Assembly: GCF_002994635.1 (NCBI RefSeq)
Contig: NZ_PVNL01000002.1
Location: 30,829 to 94,828 of the forward strand
From: Enhygromyxa salina
Lineage (GTDB): Bacteria; Myxococcota_A; Polyangia; Nannocystales; Nannocystaceae
Direction of reading: 5' to 3'
Length of the DNA stretch: 64,000 nt
Every line of letters starts with the position of its first letter. The first letter of the stretch is position 1. Below are positions 18,366-27,711 of this stretch, piece after piece. Made by a program: the position numbers and the translations under genes. Under the pieces are notes generated by a model. The model was given only the letters and a program-made list of their open reading frames with translations. It made no database searches and was not told where the DNA came from.

Positions 18366-19238
18366 ATGCGCCTCCAGATCGCCGCCACGCTCGCGCTCTT
18401 CATCACCCTGCTCGGCTGCGCCAAAGCCACCGTCGACCCGCCACCGGCGACCCAGCCTGGCGAGCTCACCGAGGGTTCCAGCGCCGACCCCAGCCCGACC
18501 GGGATCCTCGACGAGGACAGCTTCGCGGCCCTGCACCAGCTGACCGAAGCCGAGGCGCCGCCGCTGCGCGGCCAGACGATCGAGCTCGGCGGCGGCCAGG
18601 CCTATCTGTCGCTGCCCGAGGACGCGACCGCACCGGTTCCGGCGGTGGTCGTGATCCACGAGTGGTGGGGCCTCAACGATCACATCCGGCACTGGACCGA
18701 CCGCCTGGCCGAAGACGGCTACGCGGCGCTGGCCGTGGACCTCTACGGTGGTGGTGTTGCGACGGATCCCGACGGGGCGATGAGCTTGATGAAGGCGGTC
18801 GACCCCGCCAACGCGCAAGCCATGCTTGGCGCCGCCCATGAATTCCTCGCCAGCGACGCGCGCATCCAAGCCGACAAGCAAGCGGTGATCGGTTGGTGCT
18901 TCGGCGGCGGGTGGTCGCTGCGCGACGCGATTGCGACCCCCCGCCTGGACGCCGCGGTCATCTATTACGGCAACCCGGTCACCGACCCCGCCGAGCTGGC
19001 GAAGATCGAGGCGCCGCTGCTCGGCGTGTTTGCCAATCAGGACCAGGCGATCCCGCCCGCGGTCGTCGACGAGCTCGCGCAGGCGCTCGAGGACGCGGGT
19101 AAGTCGATCGAGCTGCACCGCTACGACGCGCTGCATGGGTTCGCCAACCCGTCGAACGCCAAATATGACAAGGACGCAGCCGCCGACGCCTGGGCACACA
19201 CGCGTCGGTTCCTGGCCGAACACTTGCGAGCGGAGTAG
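18366..19238 (+). CDS. Dienelactone hydrolase family lipoprotein
   Basis: A 290-residue alpha/beta hydrolase. It has a lipoprotein signal (LALFITLLGC), so it is probably membrane-anchored on the periplasmic side, unusual for this mostly cytoplasmic family. The hydrolase domain includes VVVIHEWWGLNDHIR (the Glu-containing loop of the family), nucleophile elbow GWCFGGGW with Cys as nucleophile, and a histidine in LHGFANP. These residues match the Cys-Asp-His triad of dienelactone hydrolases. Substrate is unknown. The ATG at 18366 begins the signal peptide. Confidence 0.88.
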   Translation: MRLQIAATLALFITLLGCAKATVDPPPATQPGELTEGSSADPSPTGILDEDSFAALHQLTEAEAPPLRGQTIELGGGQAYLSLPEDATAPVPAVVVIHEWWGLNDHIRHWTDRLAEDGYAALAVDLYGGGVATDPDGAMSLMKAVDPANAQAMLGAAHEFLASDARIQADKQAVIGWCFGGGWSLRDAIATPRLDAAVIYYGNPVTDPAELAKIEAPLLGVFANQDQAIPPAVVDELAQALEDAGKSIELHRYDALHGFANPSNAKYDKDAAADAWAHTRRFLAEHLRAE

Positions 19239-19352
19239 CGCGGGGCGGGATGCGTACAACCTGCCGACTGCGGCCGCGTGCGACTTCACCAACGCTTGCG
19301 CACCGAGTCGTTTCTGCGCGCAAGTTGCAGGATAGGCGCCCAGCTCTCGCGG

Positions 19353-19358
19353 TATAGT
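19353..19358 (+). promoter_or_regulatory. -10-like TATAGT before glpK
   Basis: TATAGT ends 7 bases before the glpK ATG at 19366, with no Shine-Dalgarno sequence. It fits a leaderless transcript. TTGCAG at 19325-19330 is a possible -35, but its 22-base spacing is too long to be convincing. Confidence 0.45.
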
Positions 19359-19365
19359 CTGCGCG

Positions 19366-20868
19366 ATGTCAGACCCAGATCTGATCCTCGCGATCGACCA
19401 AGGCACCACCGGCAGCACCGCGCTGATCCTGGACCGCGAGCTGGCCGTGCTCGCTCGCGCGAACCGAGAGTTTGCCCAGCACTTTCCCCAGCCCGGCTGG
19501 GTCGAGCACGATCCAGAGGACATCTGGACCTCGGTCGGCGACGCGATCATCGAGGCCCTCGGCCGCGCCAACGTCGAAGCCACGCGGATCGCCGCGGTCG
19601 GGATCACCAACCAACGCGAGACCAGCTTGCTGTGGCGGCGCGCGGATGGCCGACCGATCCACCGCGCGCTGGTCTGGCAGGACCGCCGCACGGCCGACAC
19701 CTGCAAGGCCCTGCGCGAGGCCGGCCACGAGGCGCTGATCAAGCAGCGGACCGGTCTGGTGTTGGACCCCTACTTCTCGGCGACCAAGCTGGCGTGGGTG
19801 CTCGACCACGTCGAGGGCGCCCGCGCGGACGCAGACGCGGGCAAGCTCGCGGCGGGCACGATCGACACCTACCTGGTGTGGCGCATGACCGGCGGGGCCG
19901 TGCACGCGACCGAGCCGAGCAACGCGTCGCGGACCTTGCTGTGGCCGCTGAAGGGCAAGGCCGGCGAGGGTCGCAGCGACTGGGATCAGCAGCTGTGCGA
20001 GCTGCTGCGGGTGCCGGCTTCGGTGCTGCCCGAGGTTCGCCCGTGCACGGCGGCGTTTGGCCTGACCAAGTCGGTGCCGGGCCTGCCCGACGGAATCCCA
20101 ATCCACGGGATCGCGGGTGATCAGCAGGCCGCGCTGTTCGGTCAGGCATGCTTCGCCCGCGGGCAGGCCAAGTGCACGTATGGCACGGGCGCGTTCGTGA
20201 TGCTCAACACCGGCCCCGAGATCATCGGCTCGGACCACGGGCTGCTGACCACGGTCGGCTGGCAGATCGGCGACGAGACCACCTATTGCCTCGAGGGCAG
20301 CGCGTTCATGGCCGGCGCCGTGGTCCAGTGGCTGCGCGACGGGCTGGGCTTCTTCAAGAGCTCGAGCGAGGTCGAAGAGCTGGCCCGCAGCGTCAACGAT
20401 GCCGGCGGCGTGATCATGGTCCCGGCCCACGCGGGGCTCGGCGCGCCGCACTGGCGGCCCGAGGCGCGCGGGCTGATCCGGGGTCTGAGCCGCGGGACCA
20501 ACCGGGCCCACCTCGCCCGCGCCGCGCTCGAGGGCATCGCGCTCGAGGTCACGGATCTGCTCGAGGCCATGGCCGAAGATCTCGGCGCGCCGCTCTCGAG
20601 CCTGCGGGTCGACGGCGGCGCCGCGGCCAACGATCTGCTCATGCAGATCCAGAGTGATCTGCTGGGGGTCACGCTCGCGCGCCCAACCATCCTCGAGTCG
20701 ACCGCGCTGGGGGCCACGTTCTTGGCCGGGCTCGGCGTGGGCTTGTGGCCCAACAAAGAGGCGGTCGCGGCCACGTGGAAGCAAGATCGCCAGTTCGTGC
20801 CCAAGGCCGACCCAGCCACGCTGGCCCAGCTGCGCGCGGCGTGGAAGGTCGCGGTCGACTGTGCGTAG
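19366..20868 (+). CDS. glpK: Glycerol kinase
   Basis: A 500-residue FGGY-family kinase that phosphorylates glycerol to sn-glycerol 3-phosphate. Recognisable elements: the N-terminal phosphate loop AIDQGTTGSTALILD, glycerol-contact regions GITNQRET and LVWQDRRT, the YFSATKLAW signature, the GDQQAALFGQ segment and the C-terminal ATP-binding region RVDGGAAANDLLMQ. Length and all core motifs are typical. No glpF or glpD is adjacent; a BASS transporter follows after 18 bases. A glycerophosphodiester phosphodiesterase lies further along (54061), but the two are not linked in an operon. Confidence 0.96.
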   Translation: MSDPDLILAIDQGTTGSTALILDRELAVLARANREFAQHFPQPGWVEHDPEDIWTSVGDAIIEALGRANVEATRIAAVGITNQRETSLLWRRADGRPIHRALVWQDRRTADTCKALREAGHEALIKQRTGLVLDPYFSATKLAWVLDHVEGARADADAGKLAAGTIDTYLVWRMTGGAVHATEPSNASRTLLWPLKGKAGEGRSDWDQQLCELLRVPASVLPEVRPCTAAFGLTKSVPGLPDGIPIHGIAGDQQAALFGQACFARGQAKCTYGTGAFVMLNTGPEIIGSDHGLLTTVGWQIGDETTYCLEGSAFMAGAVVQWLRDGLGFFKSSSEVEELARSVNDAGGVIMVPAHAGLGAPHWRPEARGLIRGLSRGTNRAHLARAALEGIALEVTDLLEAMAEDLGAPLSSLRVDGGAAANDLLMQIQSDLLGVTLARPTILESTALGATFLAGLGVGLWPNKEAVAATWKQDRQFVPKADPATLAQLRAAWKVAVDCA

Positions 20869-20886
20869 GCCTGGGGCGAGCGGCCG

Positions 20887-21825
20887 ATGACCAGCGAGCT
20901 CGACGCGGTCAGGCTCGCGTTCGATCAGGACAACCTGTTCGTGCTCGAGATCGTGCTGGGCTTCGTGATGTTCGGGGTCGCCCTGGATCTGAAGCTCGAC
21001 GACTTCAAGCAGCTGATCAACCAGCCCAAGGCGCCCGGCATCGGCCTGCTCGCGCAGTTCGTGTTGCTGCCCGCGCTGACCTGGGGGCTGAGCCGGGTGT
21101 TGCTGGCGGTCGGCATGATCACCCCAAGCATGGCGCTGGGCATGATCGTGATCGCGGCGTGTCCGGGCGGGAACGTGTCGAATTTCATCACGCACCTGGG
21201 CGGCGGTCGGACCACGACCTCGATCGGCATGACCGCGGTCTCGACGACGGCCTCGGTGCTGATGACCCCGCTCAACATCGGGCTGTGGGGCTCGCTCAGC
21301 CCGGAGACCTCGGCGATCCTGACCGAGGTCGCGCTCGATCCCGTCGACATGCTGCGCGCGGTCATGATGATGCTGGGCATCCCGATCGTGATCGGTGTGT
21401 TCTTGGCCACGCGGTTCCCCACGCTCGCCAAGCGGGTCCACCCGCCGTTCAAGTGGCTGTCGGTGATCTTCTTCGTGACCTTCATCGTGTTGGCGGTCAA
21501 AGCCAACAGCCACGTGTTCGTGCCCTACCTGCCCAAGGTGTTCTTGCCCGTGTTCATCATGAACGCGCTTGCGCTAGCGCTGGGGTTTTGGCTGGCCAGG
21601 CTTGGCGGGCTCGACGAGTCGGATCAGCGGGCGGTGTCGATCGAGGTCGGCATCCAAAACTCGGGGCTTGGGTTGGTGCTGATCTTCGCGTTCTTTGCGG
21701 GGTTGGGTGGCATGGCCATGATCGCCGCGTGGTGGGGGATCTGGCACATTGTCGCCGGGCTGACCCTGGCGTTTTGGTGGACGCGGCGCGACCGAGCGCG
21801 AGCTCGTGGTGCGTCGACCTCGTGA
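20887..21825 (+). CDS. Bile acid:sodium symporter (BASS) family transporter
   Basis: A 312-residue inner-membrane protein with about nine or ten hydrophobic helices. Family features include the N-terminal GFVMFGVALDLKLDDF helix with Asp, the GGNVSNFITHL motif of the first core crossing (in place of the usual PGG-xSN) and the matching VSIEVGIQNSGLGLVLI second repeat. BASS members import organic anions with sodium. It lies 18 bases after glpK and is probably cotranscribed. Substrate cannot be predicted from the sequence. Confidence 0.9.
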   Translation: MTSELDAVRLAFDQDNLFVLEIVLGFVMFGVALDLKLDDFKQLINQPKAPGIGLLAQFVLLPALTWGLSRVLLAVGMITPSMALGMIVIAACPGGNVSNFITHLGGGRTTTSIGMTAVSTTASVLMTPLNIGLWGSLSPETSAILTEVALDPVDMLRAVMMMLGIPIVIGVFLATRFPTLAKRVHPPFKWLSVIFFVTFIVLAVKANSHVFVPYLPKVFLPVFIMNALALALGFWLARLGGLDESDQRAVSIEVGIQNSGLGLVLIFAFFAGLGGMAMIAAWWGIWHIVAGLTLAFWWTRRDRARARGASTS

Positions 21826-21894
21826 CTGTGGCGTCGCGCTGACCCTGCGCGTTTTTGAGCAACGCGGGTAGGCTGTGAATTCTCGAATCTCCGC

Positions 21895-21900
21895 TATGCT
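21895..21900 (+). promoter_or_regulatory. -10-like TATGCT before the outer-membrane protein gene
   Basis: TATGCT ends 6 bases before the GTG at 21907, with no ribosome-binding site between. It fits leaderless transcription and supports this GTG as the start. Confidence 0.42.
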
Positions 21901-21906
21901 CCGGCG

Positions 21907-23355
21907 GTGCGTGGACGCGTGCGTTCTCTGTCCCTCGCAGCTTGTCTGCTGGCCTCTCCCTCGCTCGCCCAGGCGGCCCCGTCGATCAGCAAAGAACGCA
22001 TTGGTCCAGTCCCAACGGAGTCCAACCTCAGTCACGAACAAGCCCTGCGGGTGCTCGTCGAGGGTGAGACGCTGCTCGAGCAGGAGCTCATCGCCGAGGG
22101 GCTTGCGAAGATGCTCGAGGCCTATATCGCGCTCGAGCTCAGCGATGGACCCGAGGCCAGGGGCGTCAAGGAGCTACGCAGCTGGCTGGTCAAGGCGCTC
22201 GAGACCGTCGAGCTCAAAGACGAGGCCAACACCCTGCGCGCGCGCGGCAGCTACGTCGAGCACCCGCTCACGGTGATGCCCTCGACATGGTTCTCGGCCG
22301 GGGCCGCGGCGAACACCGCTCAGATGGGCATCGCCGACGCGGAGCTGGCCGTGAAGCAGGGCCTGGACCTGCTGCAGGCCGGCAACATCGATGGGCTGGA
22401 CCGGCTGCTGCTCGCCTACGAGATCCTCGAGCGGGAGCTCGGCCCCGAGGGGGGTGACACGGTGGAGGTGCGCAGCTTCCTGGTCGGCCTGCTCGAGACC
22501 GGCGGGTTCATGGACGAGGCCAAGATCCTGCGCCAGCGCGGCAGCGTGAACGAGGCCACCGCCGACGACAAAGAGGTCTACGCCGCGACCTGGCTGCGCG
22601 TGATCGAGGCCTCGGGCTCGGCCGACTCGGTGCTGGGGACCGGTGGGATCTCGGGCTCGAGCATCAAGGACACCAGCAGCTCGTCGAGCTCGAGCTCGAG
22701 CACCGGGATCGCTGCGACCAGCGAGACCAGTGAGACCAGCGAGGACGAGATCGAGGTCGACGACGGCAAGTCAAAGGTCGTCGAGAAGGGCAACGTGATC
22801 CCCAGCGTGCTGATCGACCTGGGGGTCGGCAGCTTCCAGCCCGAGTACGGCCGCAAGGGGCTGATCTGGAACGCCGGCCTGGCGCTGCACTGGACCTTGT
22901 TCACCGCCAAATTCTTCTCGATGCAGCTCGGCGGCGGCGGGCAGTTTGGCCGCAATCGAGACAAGCGCTGGCTGGCCGATGCGCGCGGTGAGCTGCGCCT
23001 GAACTTCAACTTTGGCAAGGTCTACCTGACCCCCGAGTTTGGGGGCGGGTATGATCAGATCGCCGGCGGCAAGCTGACGATCGCCGAGGCCTACCACGTC
23101 GCGCCCGCGGCCTATTATCACTTCGGTGGGACGCTTGGGGTCCACTTCACCGATCGGATTGGCATGTATGCCCGGGCCGTCCGGCTCAACCGCGACGACC
23201 CAGCCATGCGCAACGAGACCCGCGTGCGCGGCGGGTTCTTGATGCAGGTCGAGAAGGCCACGATCGACCTCGCGTTCACGTTCAGCGACTACGACGCGCG
23301 CGAGGACGACCCAGGCGCCCGGATCTACTCCGGGAACCTGGGCTTTCGGTTCTAG
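21907..23355 (+). CDS. Exported protein with helical repeats and C-terminal outer-membrane barrel-like domain
   Basis: A 482-residue protein. A signal peptide (cleavage near AQA) is followed by two related helical segments (about 40-115 and 135-225), each containing an LLEQEL/LLQAGN-type helix and ending with an E(L/F)(K/M)DEA..LR.RGS motif, so they are an internal duplication. A Ser-rich linker (ten consecutive Ser near 257-266) and an acidic stretch follow. The C-terminal 180 residues show alternating strands and end in GFRF, the terminal Phe expected of outer-membrane beta-barrels. The role is unknown; it may be a barrel with a periplasmic helical domain. Confidence 0.75.
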   Translation: MRGRVRSLSLAACLLASPSLAQAAPSISKERIGPVPTESNLSHEQALRVLVEGETLLEQELIAEGLAKMLEAYIALELSDGPEARGVKELRSWLVKALETVELKDEANTLRARGSYVEHPLTVMPSTWFSAGAAANTAQMGIADAELAVKQGLDLLQAGNIDGLDRLLLAYEILERELGPEGGDTVEVRSFLVGLLETGGFMDEAKILRQRGSVNEATADDKEVYAATWLRVIEASGSADSVLGTGGISGSSIKDTSSSSSSSSSTGIAATSETSETSEDEIEVDDGKSKVVEKGNVIPSVLIDLGVGSFQPEYGRKGLIWNAGLALHWTLFTAKFFSMQLGGGGQFGRNRDKRWLADARGELRLNFNFGKVYLTPEFGGGYDQIAGGKLTIAEAYHVAPAAYYHFGGTLGVHFTDRIGMYARAVRLNRDDPAMRNETRVRGGFLMQVEKATIDLAFTFSDYDAREDDPGARIYSGNLGFRF

Positions 23356-23376
23356 TTTTGGGTTCTAAGCCAGGTT

Positions 23377-24690
23377 CTAGGCCAGCGCCGCGAAGGCTGC
23401 GTCGGCTGCGGCGAGGGTGTGCTCGATCGCGGCCTCGTCGTGGGCGGTGGACACGAACGCGGCCTCGAATTGCGAGGGCGCAAAGTAGACCCCGCGGGCG
23501 AGCATCTCGGTGTGAAAGCGGGCGAATCGTCCGAGATCGCTGCGCTTGGCTTGCTCGTAGTCCCAGACCGGATCGGCCTGAAAGAAGAACCCGAACATGG
23601 GCCCAACGACCACGTAGGTGAAGTCGATGCCGTGGGCCTTGGCGCGGGCGGCCAGGCCCTCGCACAGCAGCTTGGTCGTGGCCTCGAGCGCCTCGTGGGG
23701 CTTGTCGCGCTTGATCTGCTCGAGGGTTGCGAGCCCGGCAGCGACCGAGAGCGGGTTTCCGCTGAGCGTGCCGGCCTGGTACACGGGCCCGAGCGGGGCG
23801 ACCTTGGACATGATCTCGCGGCGGCCACCGTAGGCGCCGACCGGCATGCCGCCGCCGACGATCTTACCGAGGCAAGTCAGATCCGGGGTCACGCCAAACC
23901 GCGCTTGCGCGCCGCCTGGGGCGACCCGAAAGCCGGTCATGACCTCGTCGAAGATCAGCACGGCGCCCTCGCGGGTGGTGATCTCGCGCAGGGCCTCGAG
24001 GTAGCCCGGTCGCGGCGGGATGCAGCCCATGTTGCCGGCGACGGGCTCGACGATGATCGCGGCGATCTGGCCGGGGTGGGCGGCGAACAGCTCGGCGACG
24101 GCGTCGGCGTTGTTGTAGGGCACCAGCAAGGTGTCGCGCACGGCCTGGGCGGGGACCCCCGCGCTGCCCGGAATGTTGAGGGTCGCGGCGCCCGATCCGG
24201 CGGCGACCAGCAGCATGTCGGCGTGGCCGTGGTAGCCGCCCTCGCACTTGATGATCTTGTCGCGGCCGGTGAAGCCCCGGGCCAGGCGGAGCGCGCTCAT
24301 GGTCGCCTCGGTGCCGGACGACACCAGCCGGACCATGCCGTCGCGCATGCTGGGCACGAACTCGCAGATCAGCTCCGCGAGCTCGACCTCGGCCGCCGTG
24401 GCGGCGCCGAAGCTCAGGCCGTCGCGGGCGGCCTTGATCACGGCCTCGACCACGGCCGGAGGCGCGTGGCCGAGCAGCGCCGGGCCCCAGCTGCCGACGT
24501 AGTCGATCACCGCGGCCCCGTCCTCGGTCACGAGGTGGCAGCCGGTCGCCTTGCGGATGAACGGGGGCTCGCCACCGACCGACGCAAACGCCCGCACCGG
24601 GCTGTTCACGCCGCCGGGGATCACTTTTTGGGCAGCCGCGAACAGCTCTTTGCTGCGTGGCCCGGCGCGGCCGTCGTCTTGCGTGCTCAT
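23377..24690 (-). CDS. hemL: Glutamate-1-semialdehyde 2,1-aminomutase
   Basis: A 437-residue PLP enzyme of the C5 pathway to 5-aminolevulinate and tetrapyrroles. Visible markers: N-terminal [26 protein letters not shown] (phosphate-binding), [19 protein letters not shown] and the PLP lysine K276 in [16 protein letters not shown]. It starts inside the gyrA stop (ATGA overlap) and so is translationally coupled to gyrase A, an uncommon pairing. The 3' end converges with the outer-membrane protein gene, with only 21 bases between the two stops. Confidence 0.97.
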   Translation of the reverse strand: MSTQDDGRAGPRSKELFAAAQKVIPGGVNSPVRAFASVGGEPPFIRKATGCHLVTEDGAAVIDYVGSWGPALLGHAPPAVVEAVIKAARDGLSFGAATAAEVELAELICEFVPSMRDGMVRLVSSGTEATMSALRLARGFTGRDKIIKCEGGYHGHADMLLVAAGSGAATLNIPGSAGVPAQAVRDTLLVPYNNADAVAELFAAHPGQIAAIIVEPVAGNMGCIPPRPGYLEALREITTREGAVLIFDEVMTGFRVAPGGAQARFGVTPDLTCLGKIVGGGMPVGAYGGRREIMSKVAPLGPVYQAGTLSGNPLSVAAGLATLEQIKRDKPHEALEATTKLLCEGLAARAKAHGIDFTYVVVGPMFGFFFQADPVWDYEQAKRSDLGRFARFHTEMLARGVYFAPSQFEAAFVSTAHDEAAIEHTLAAADAAFAALA

Positions 24691-27413
24691 TCGGCGTCTC
24701 CGTCGTCGTCGGCTTGCTCGGCTGCGTCGTCGTCGGCTACGGCGTCGTCGTCCTCGAGCTCGTCGGCCTCGTCGTCGTCGTCTTCGTCGTCGACGATGTC
24801 CTGCTCGTCGGGCTCGAGCGGACCCTGAACCTCGACGCCCGACGGCTCGGCGTCATCGGGATCGTCGATCCGGGCGGTCCCGACCACGACCTCGTCTTCG
24901 CCCAGCCGGATCAGCCGGACGCCCTGGGTGGCGCGGCCGAGCTCGCTGATGCCGGACACCGGGGTGCGGATGATCTTGCCCTCCGAGGTCACGACCATCA
25001 GCTGATCGCTCTCGCGGACCTTGATCACGCTGACGACCTTGCCGTTGCGCGCGCTGACCTTGATGGTCTTCAAGCCCAGGCCCGCGCGGCTCTGCGAGCG
25101 ATACTCGGCCGCGGGGGTGCGCTTGCCGTAGCCCTTCTCGCACACCGTGAGGAACTGGATGTCCTGCTCTTCCTCGCGCTCGAACACGAGGATGTTGACG
25201 ACCTCGTCGTCCTTGCGCAGGCCCATGCCCCGCACGCCTCGCGCGTTGCGACCCATGACGCGGACGTCGGCCTCGTCGAACCGGATCGCCTGGCCGTTGC
25301 GGCTGGCCATCAGGATGTCGCAGCGGCCGTTGGTGAGCTTGGCGTCGATCAGCGTGTCGCCCTCGGCGACGGTCGCGGCGATCAGGCCCGAGCTGCGGAT
25401 GTTGGCGAAGTCGGCCAGCGAGCTGCGCTTGATGTAGCCCTGCTTGGACGCCAGGACCACGAAGTGATCGTCGTCGACCTCTTCTTCGCGATACGCGACC
25501 ATTTCCAGGATCTTCTCGTCCTCGCGCAGATCCAGGAAGTTGACGAGGGCCTTGGGCCGCTGGCCGCGGGTGCCAAGCGGGAACTCGAACACGCGCTTGC
25601 GGAACACCCGACCAAAGTTGGTGAACAGCAAGATCACCGCGTGGGCCGAGGCCTCGAACAGCTCGATGACCTGGTCGTCCTCGTCGCGCTGCGAGCCCGA
25701 GTTGAGCCCGACGCCGCCGCGATTTTGGACCCGATACTCACCGGTGGGGATCCGCTTGACGTAGCCCTGACGGGTGATCATCAGGACCATCGACTCGTCG
25801 GCGACCAGGTCGATCGGCATGATCTCGAGCTCGTTGGGGACGATCTCGGTCCGCCGCGAGCCCTTGCTGCCGACCGAGCCGTCGCCGCTGTCGGCCCCGT
25901 CACGATCGCCGTACTCGTTGCGGATCTGCACGAGCTCCTCGCGGATCACCGACATCAGCTTGGCCGGGTCGGTGAGGATCGACTCGAGCTCGGTGATCGT
26001 GAGCGACAGCTCGATGAACTCGGCCTCGATCTTCTCGCGCTCGAGCCCGGTCAGCCGCTGCAGGCGCATGTCCAAGATGGCCTTGGCCTGGCGCTCGTTG
26101 AGGCGGTAGGGGCCCTGGCTGGCGGCCTCGATCTCGGCCTCGGGGCGACCGCAGCGGCGCAGGAAGCCGGCGAACCCGTCGAGCGGCTCGGCCAACAATT
26201 TGGCCTTGGCCTCGTCGGGGTCACGGCTGCCGCGGATCAGCGCGATGATCCGATCGATCGCGTCCACGGCGACGCCGAGGCCCTCGACGATCTCGCGGCG
26301 GGCCATGGCCTTGGCCAGCTCGAACCGACACCGCCGGGTGACGATCGTGCGGCGGTGATCCACGAACTCGCTCAGGCAGCGGTGGAGGTTGAGGACCTCC
26401 GGGCGGCCGTTGACGATCGCGATCATGTTGACCCCGAACGTGGTCTGCAGATCGCTCATCTTGTAGAGCTTGTTGAGGACGATCTGCGCGGCGCTGTCCT
26501 TCTTGACCGAGATCCAGATCCGCATGCCCGTGCGGTCGGAGTAGTCCTGGATGTCGGCGATGCCCTCGATCTTCTTCTCGCGGACCAGCTGGGCGATGCG
26601 CTCGATCAGCCGGGTCTTGTTGACCTGGTAGGGGATCTCGGTGACGACGATCGACTCGCGGCCCTTGGCGTCCTCTTCGATCTCGCAGCGGGCCCGCACG
26701 GTGACCGAGCCGCGGCCTTCGAGGTAGGCCTGCTTGATCCCGCCGCTGCCCAGGATGATCCCGCCGGTCGGGAAGTCGGGGCCCTTGACGTACTCGAGCA
26801 GCTCCGGGACCCGGTAGTGGGGGTTGTCGATCAACGCCACGGTCGCGTCGATCAGCTCCGTGAGGTTGTGGGGCGGGATGTTGGTGGCCATGCCCACCGC
26901 GATCCCGACCGCGCCGTTGAGCAGCAGGTTGGGGATCTTGGTGGGTAGGACCGCCGGCTCGAGCTCCTTTTCGTCGTAGTTGGGGACCCAGTCGACGGTC
27001 TCTTTGTCGAGGTCCGCGAGCAGCTCGCTGGCGAGCTTCTGCATGCGCACTTCCGTGTAGCGCATGGCGGCCGGCGAGTCGCCGTCGATCGAGCCGAAGT
27101 TGCCCTGGCCGTCGACCAGCGGGTAGCCCATCGCAAAGTCCTGGGCGAGCCGGACCAGCGCGAAGTAGACCGCAGAGTCGCCGTGCGGGTGGTACTTGCC
27201 GATCACATCGCCGACCACGCGCGCCGACTTCTTGTACGGCTGCGTGTGCGAATTCTTGAGCTGGTGCATCGCATAGAAGATCCGGCGATGGACCGGCTTG
27301 AGCCCGTCGCGGACGTCGGGCAGCGCACGAGAGATGATGACGGACATGGCGTAGTCCAAAAAGGAGCTACGCATCTCGTCTTCAATATTGAGGGTCGACT
27401 TCGTCTCGGCCAT
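24687..27413 (-). CDS. gyrA: DNA gyrase subunit A
   Basis: A 908-residue type IIA topoisomerase breakage-reunion subunit. The N-terminal [20 protein letters not shown] and catalytic Tyr119 ([10 protein letters not shown]) are intact. At the quinolone-determining region [10 protein letters not shown], Ser80 matches E. coli Ser83 but residue 84, equivalent to E. coli Asp87, is Phe. The C-terminal beta-pinwheel carries a diverged GyrA box, QNRGGVG. The last ~50 residues are a highly acidic tail (runs of Asp/Glu), which in some gyrases tunes DNA wrapping. GyrA is preferred over ParC because of the box and the six-blade length. Confidence 0.93.
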   Translation of the reverse strand: MAETKSTLNIEDEMRSSFLDYAMSVIISRALPDVRDGLKPVHRRIFYAMHQLKNSHTQPYKKSARVVGDVIGKYHPHGDSAVYFALVRLAQDFAMGYPLVDGQGNFGSIDGDSPAAMRYTEVRMQKLASELLADLDKETVDWVPNYDEKELEPAVLPTKIPNLLLNGAVGIAVGMATNIPPHNLTELIDATVALIDNPHYRVPELLEYVKGPDFPTGGIILGSGGIKQAYLEGRGSVTVRARCEIEEDAKGRESIVVTEIPYQVNKTRLIERIAQLVREKKIEGIADIQDYSDRTGMRIWISVKKDSAAQIVLNKLYKMSDLQTTFGVNMIAIVNGRPEVLNLHRCLSEFVDHRRTIVTRRCRFELAKAMARREIVEGLGVAVDAIDRIIALIRGSRDPDEAKAKLLAEPLDGFAGFLRRCGRPEAEIEAASQGPYRLNERQAKAILDMRLQRLTGLEREKIEAEFIELSLTITELESILTDPAKLMSVIREELVQIRNEYGDRDGADSGDGSVGSKGSRRTEIVPNELEIMPIDLVADESMVLMITRQGYVKRIPTGEYRVQNRGGVGLNSGSQRDEDDQVIELFEASAHAVILLFTNFGRVFRKRVFEFPLGTRGQRPKALVNFLDLREDEKILEMVAYREEEVDDDHFVVLASKQGYIKRSSLADFANIRSSGLIAATVAEGDTLIDAKLTNGRCDILMASRNGQAIRFDEADVRVMGRNARGVRGMGLRKDDEVVNILVFEREEEQDIQFLTVCEKGYGKRTPAAEYRSQSRAGLGLKTIKVSARNGKVVSVIKVRESDQLMVVTSEGKIIRTPVSGISELGRATQGVRLIRLGEDEVVVGTARIDDPDDAEPSGVEVQGPLEPDEQDIVDDEDDDDEADELEDDDAVADDDAAEQADDDGDAE

Positions 27414-27711
27414 GCAGGTCGCTGGGGTGGGATCGGGGAGCGTGGTTCGGGCTGGTGGCGCGGCACGGGATCACCTGGATCACGTGGACTAGAGCGCGCG
27501 CCAAGGAGGCCTCGAACGGGGGGATGATAGCTCCCGATGCGACCCCTTGCACGGGTGCGAACCTGGGAAAGATCGGCCGAATTCGCAGGAAATTCGGGGA
27601 TCGCGGGGGCGGCGTGACCGGCGATCTGGGCGGTCGGAGGGGGCTGCGGGCAGGAAATCGTGTCGATTTCAATTTGTATAATAAAATCAAGTAGTTACGA
27701 CTCACGGAGAC
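27414..27711. other. Non-coding gap between selB and gyrA
   Basis: Nearly 300 bases without a supported gene. It holds a perfect short inverted repeat, GAAATCG/CGATTTC, at 27654-27670 next to an unusually AT-rich stretch (TTGTATAATAAAATC, 27674-27688). These may form the end of the selB transcript or a leader/promoter for gyrA, but no clear -35/-10 pair was found on either strand. I saw no tRNA-Sec cloverleaf here. Confidence 0.4.

Noticed and set aside
19369..21513. 714-codon antisense frame over glpK and the BASS gene
   Set aside because: It spans two unrelated sense genes and reads as Arg/Gly/Asp/His-rich noise.
24657..26948. 763-codon open frame antisense to gyrA
   Set aside because: GC-rich genes leave long antisense frames free of stops. 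The translation is low-complexity Leu/Asp/Gly/Ala without domains, while the other strand is clearly gyrase A.
27414..27711. tRNA-Sec gene next to selB
   Set aside because: No extended acceptor stem, UCA anticodon loop or TTCGA-type T-loop could be found in the gaps on either side of selB.
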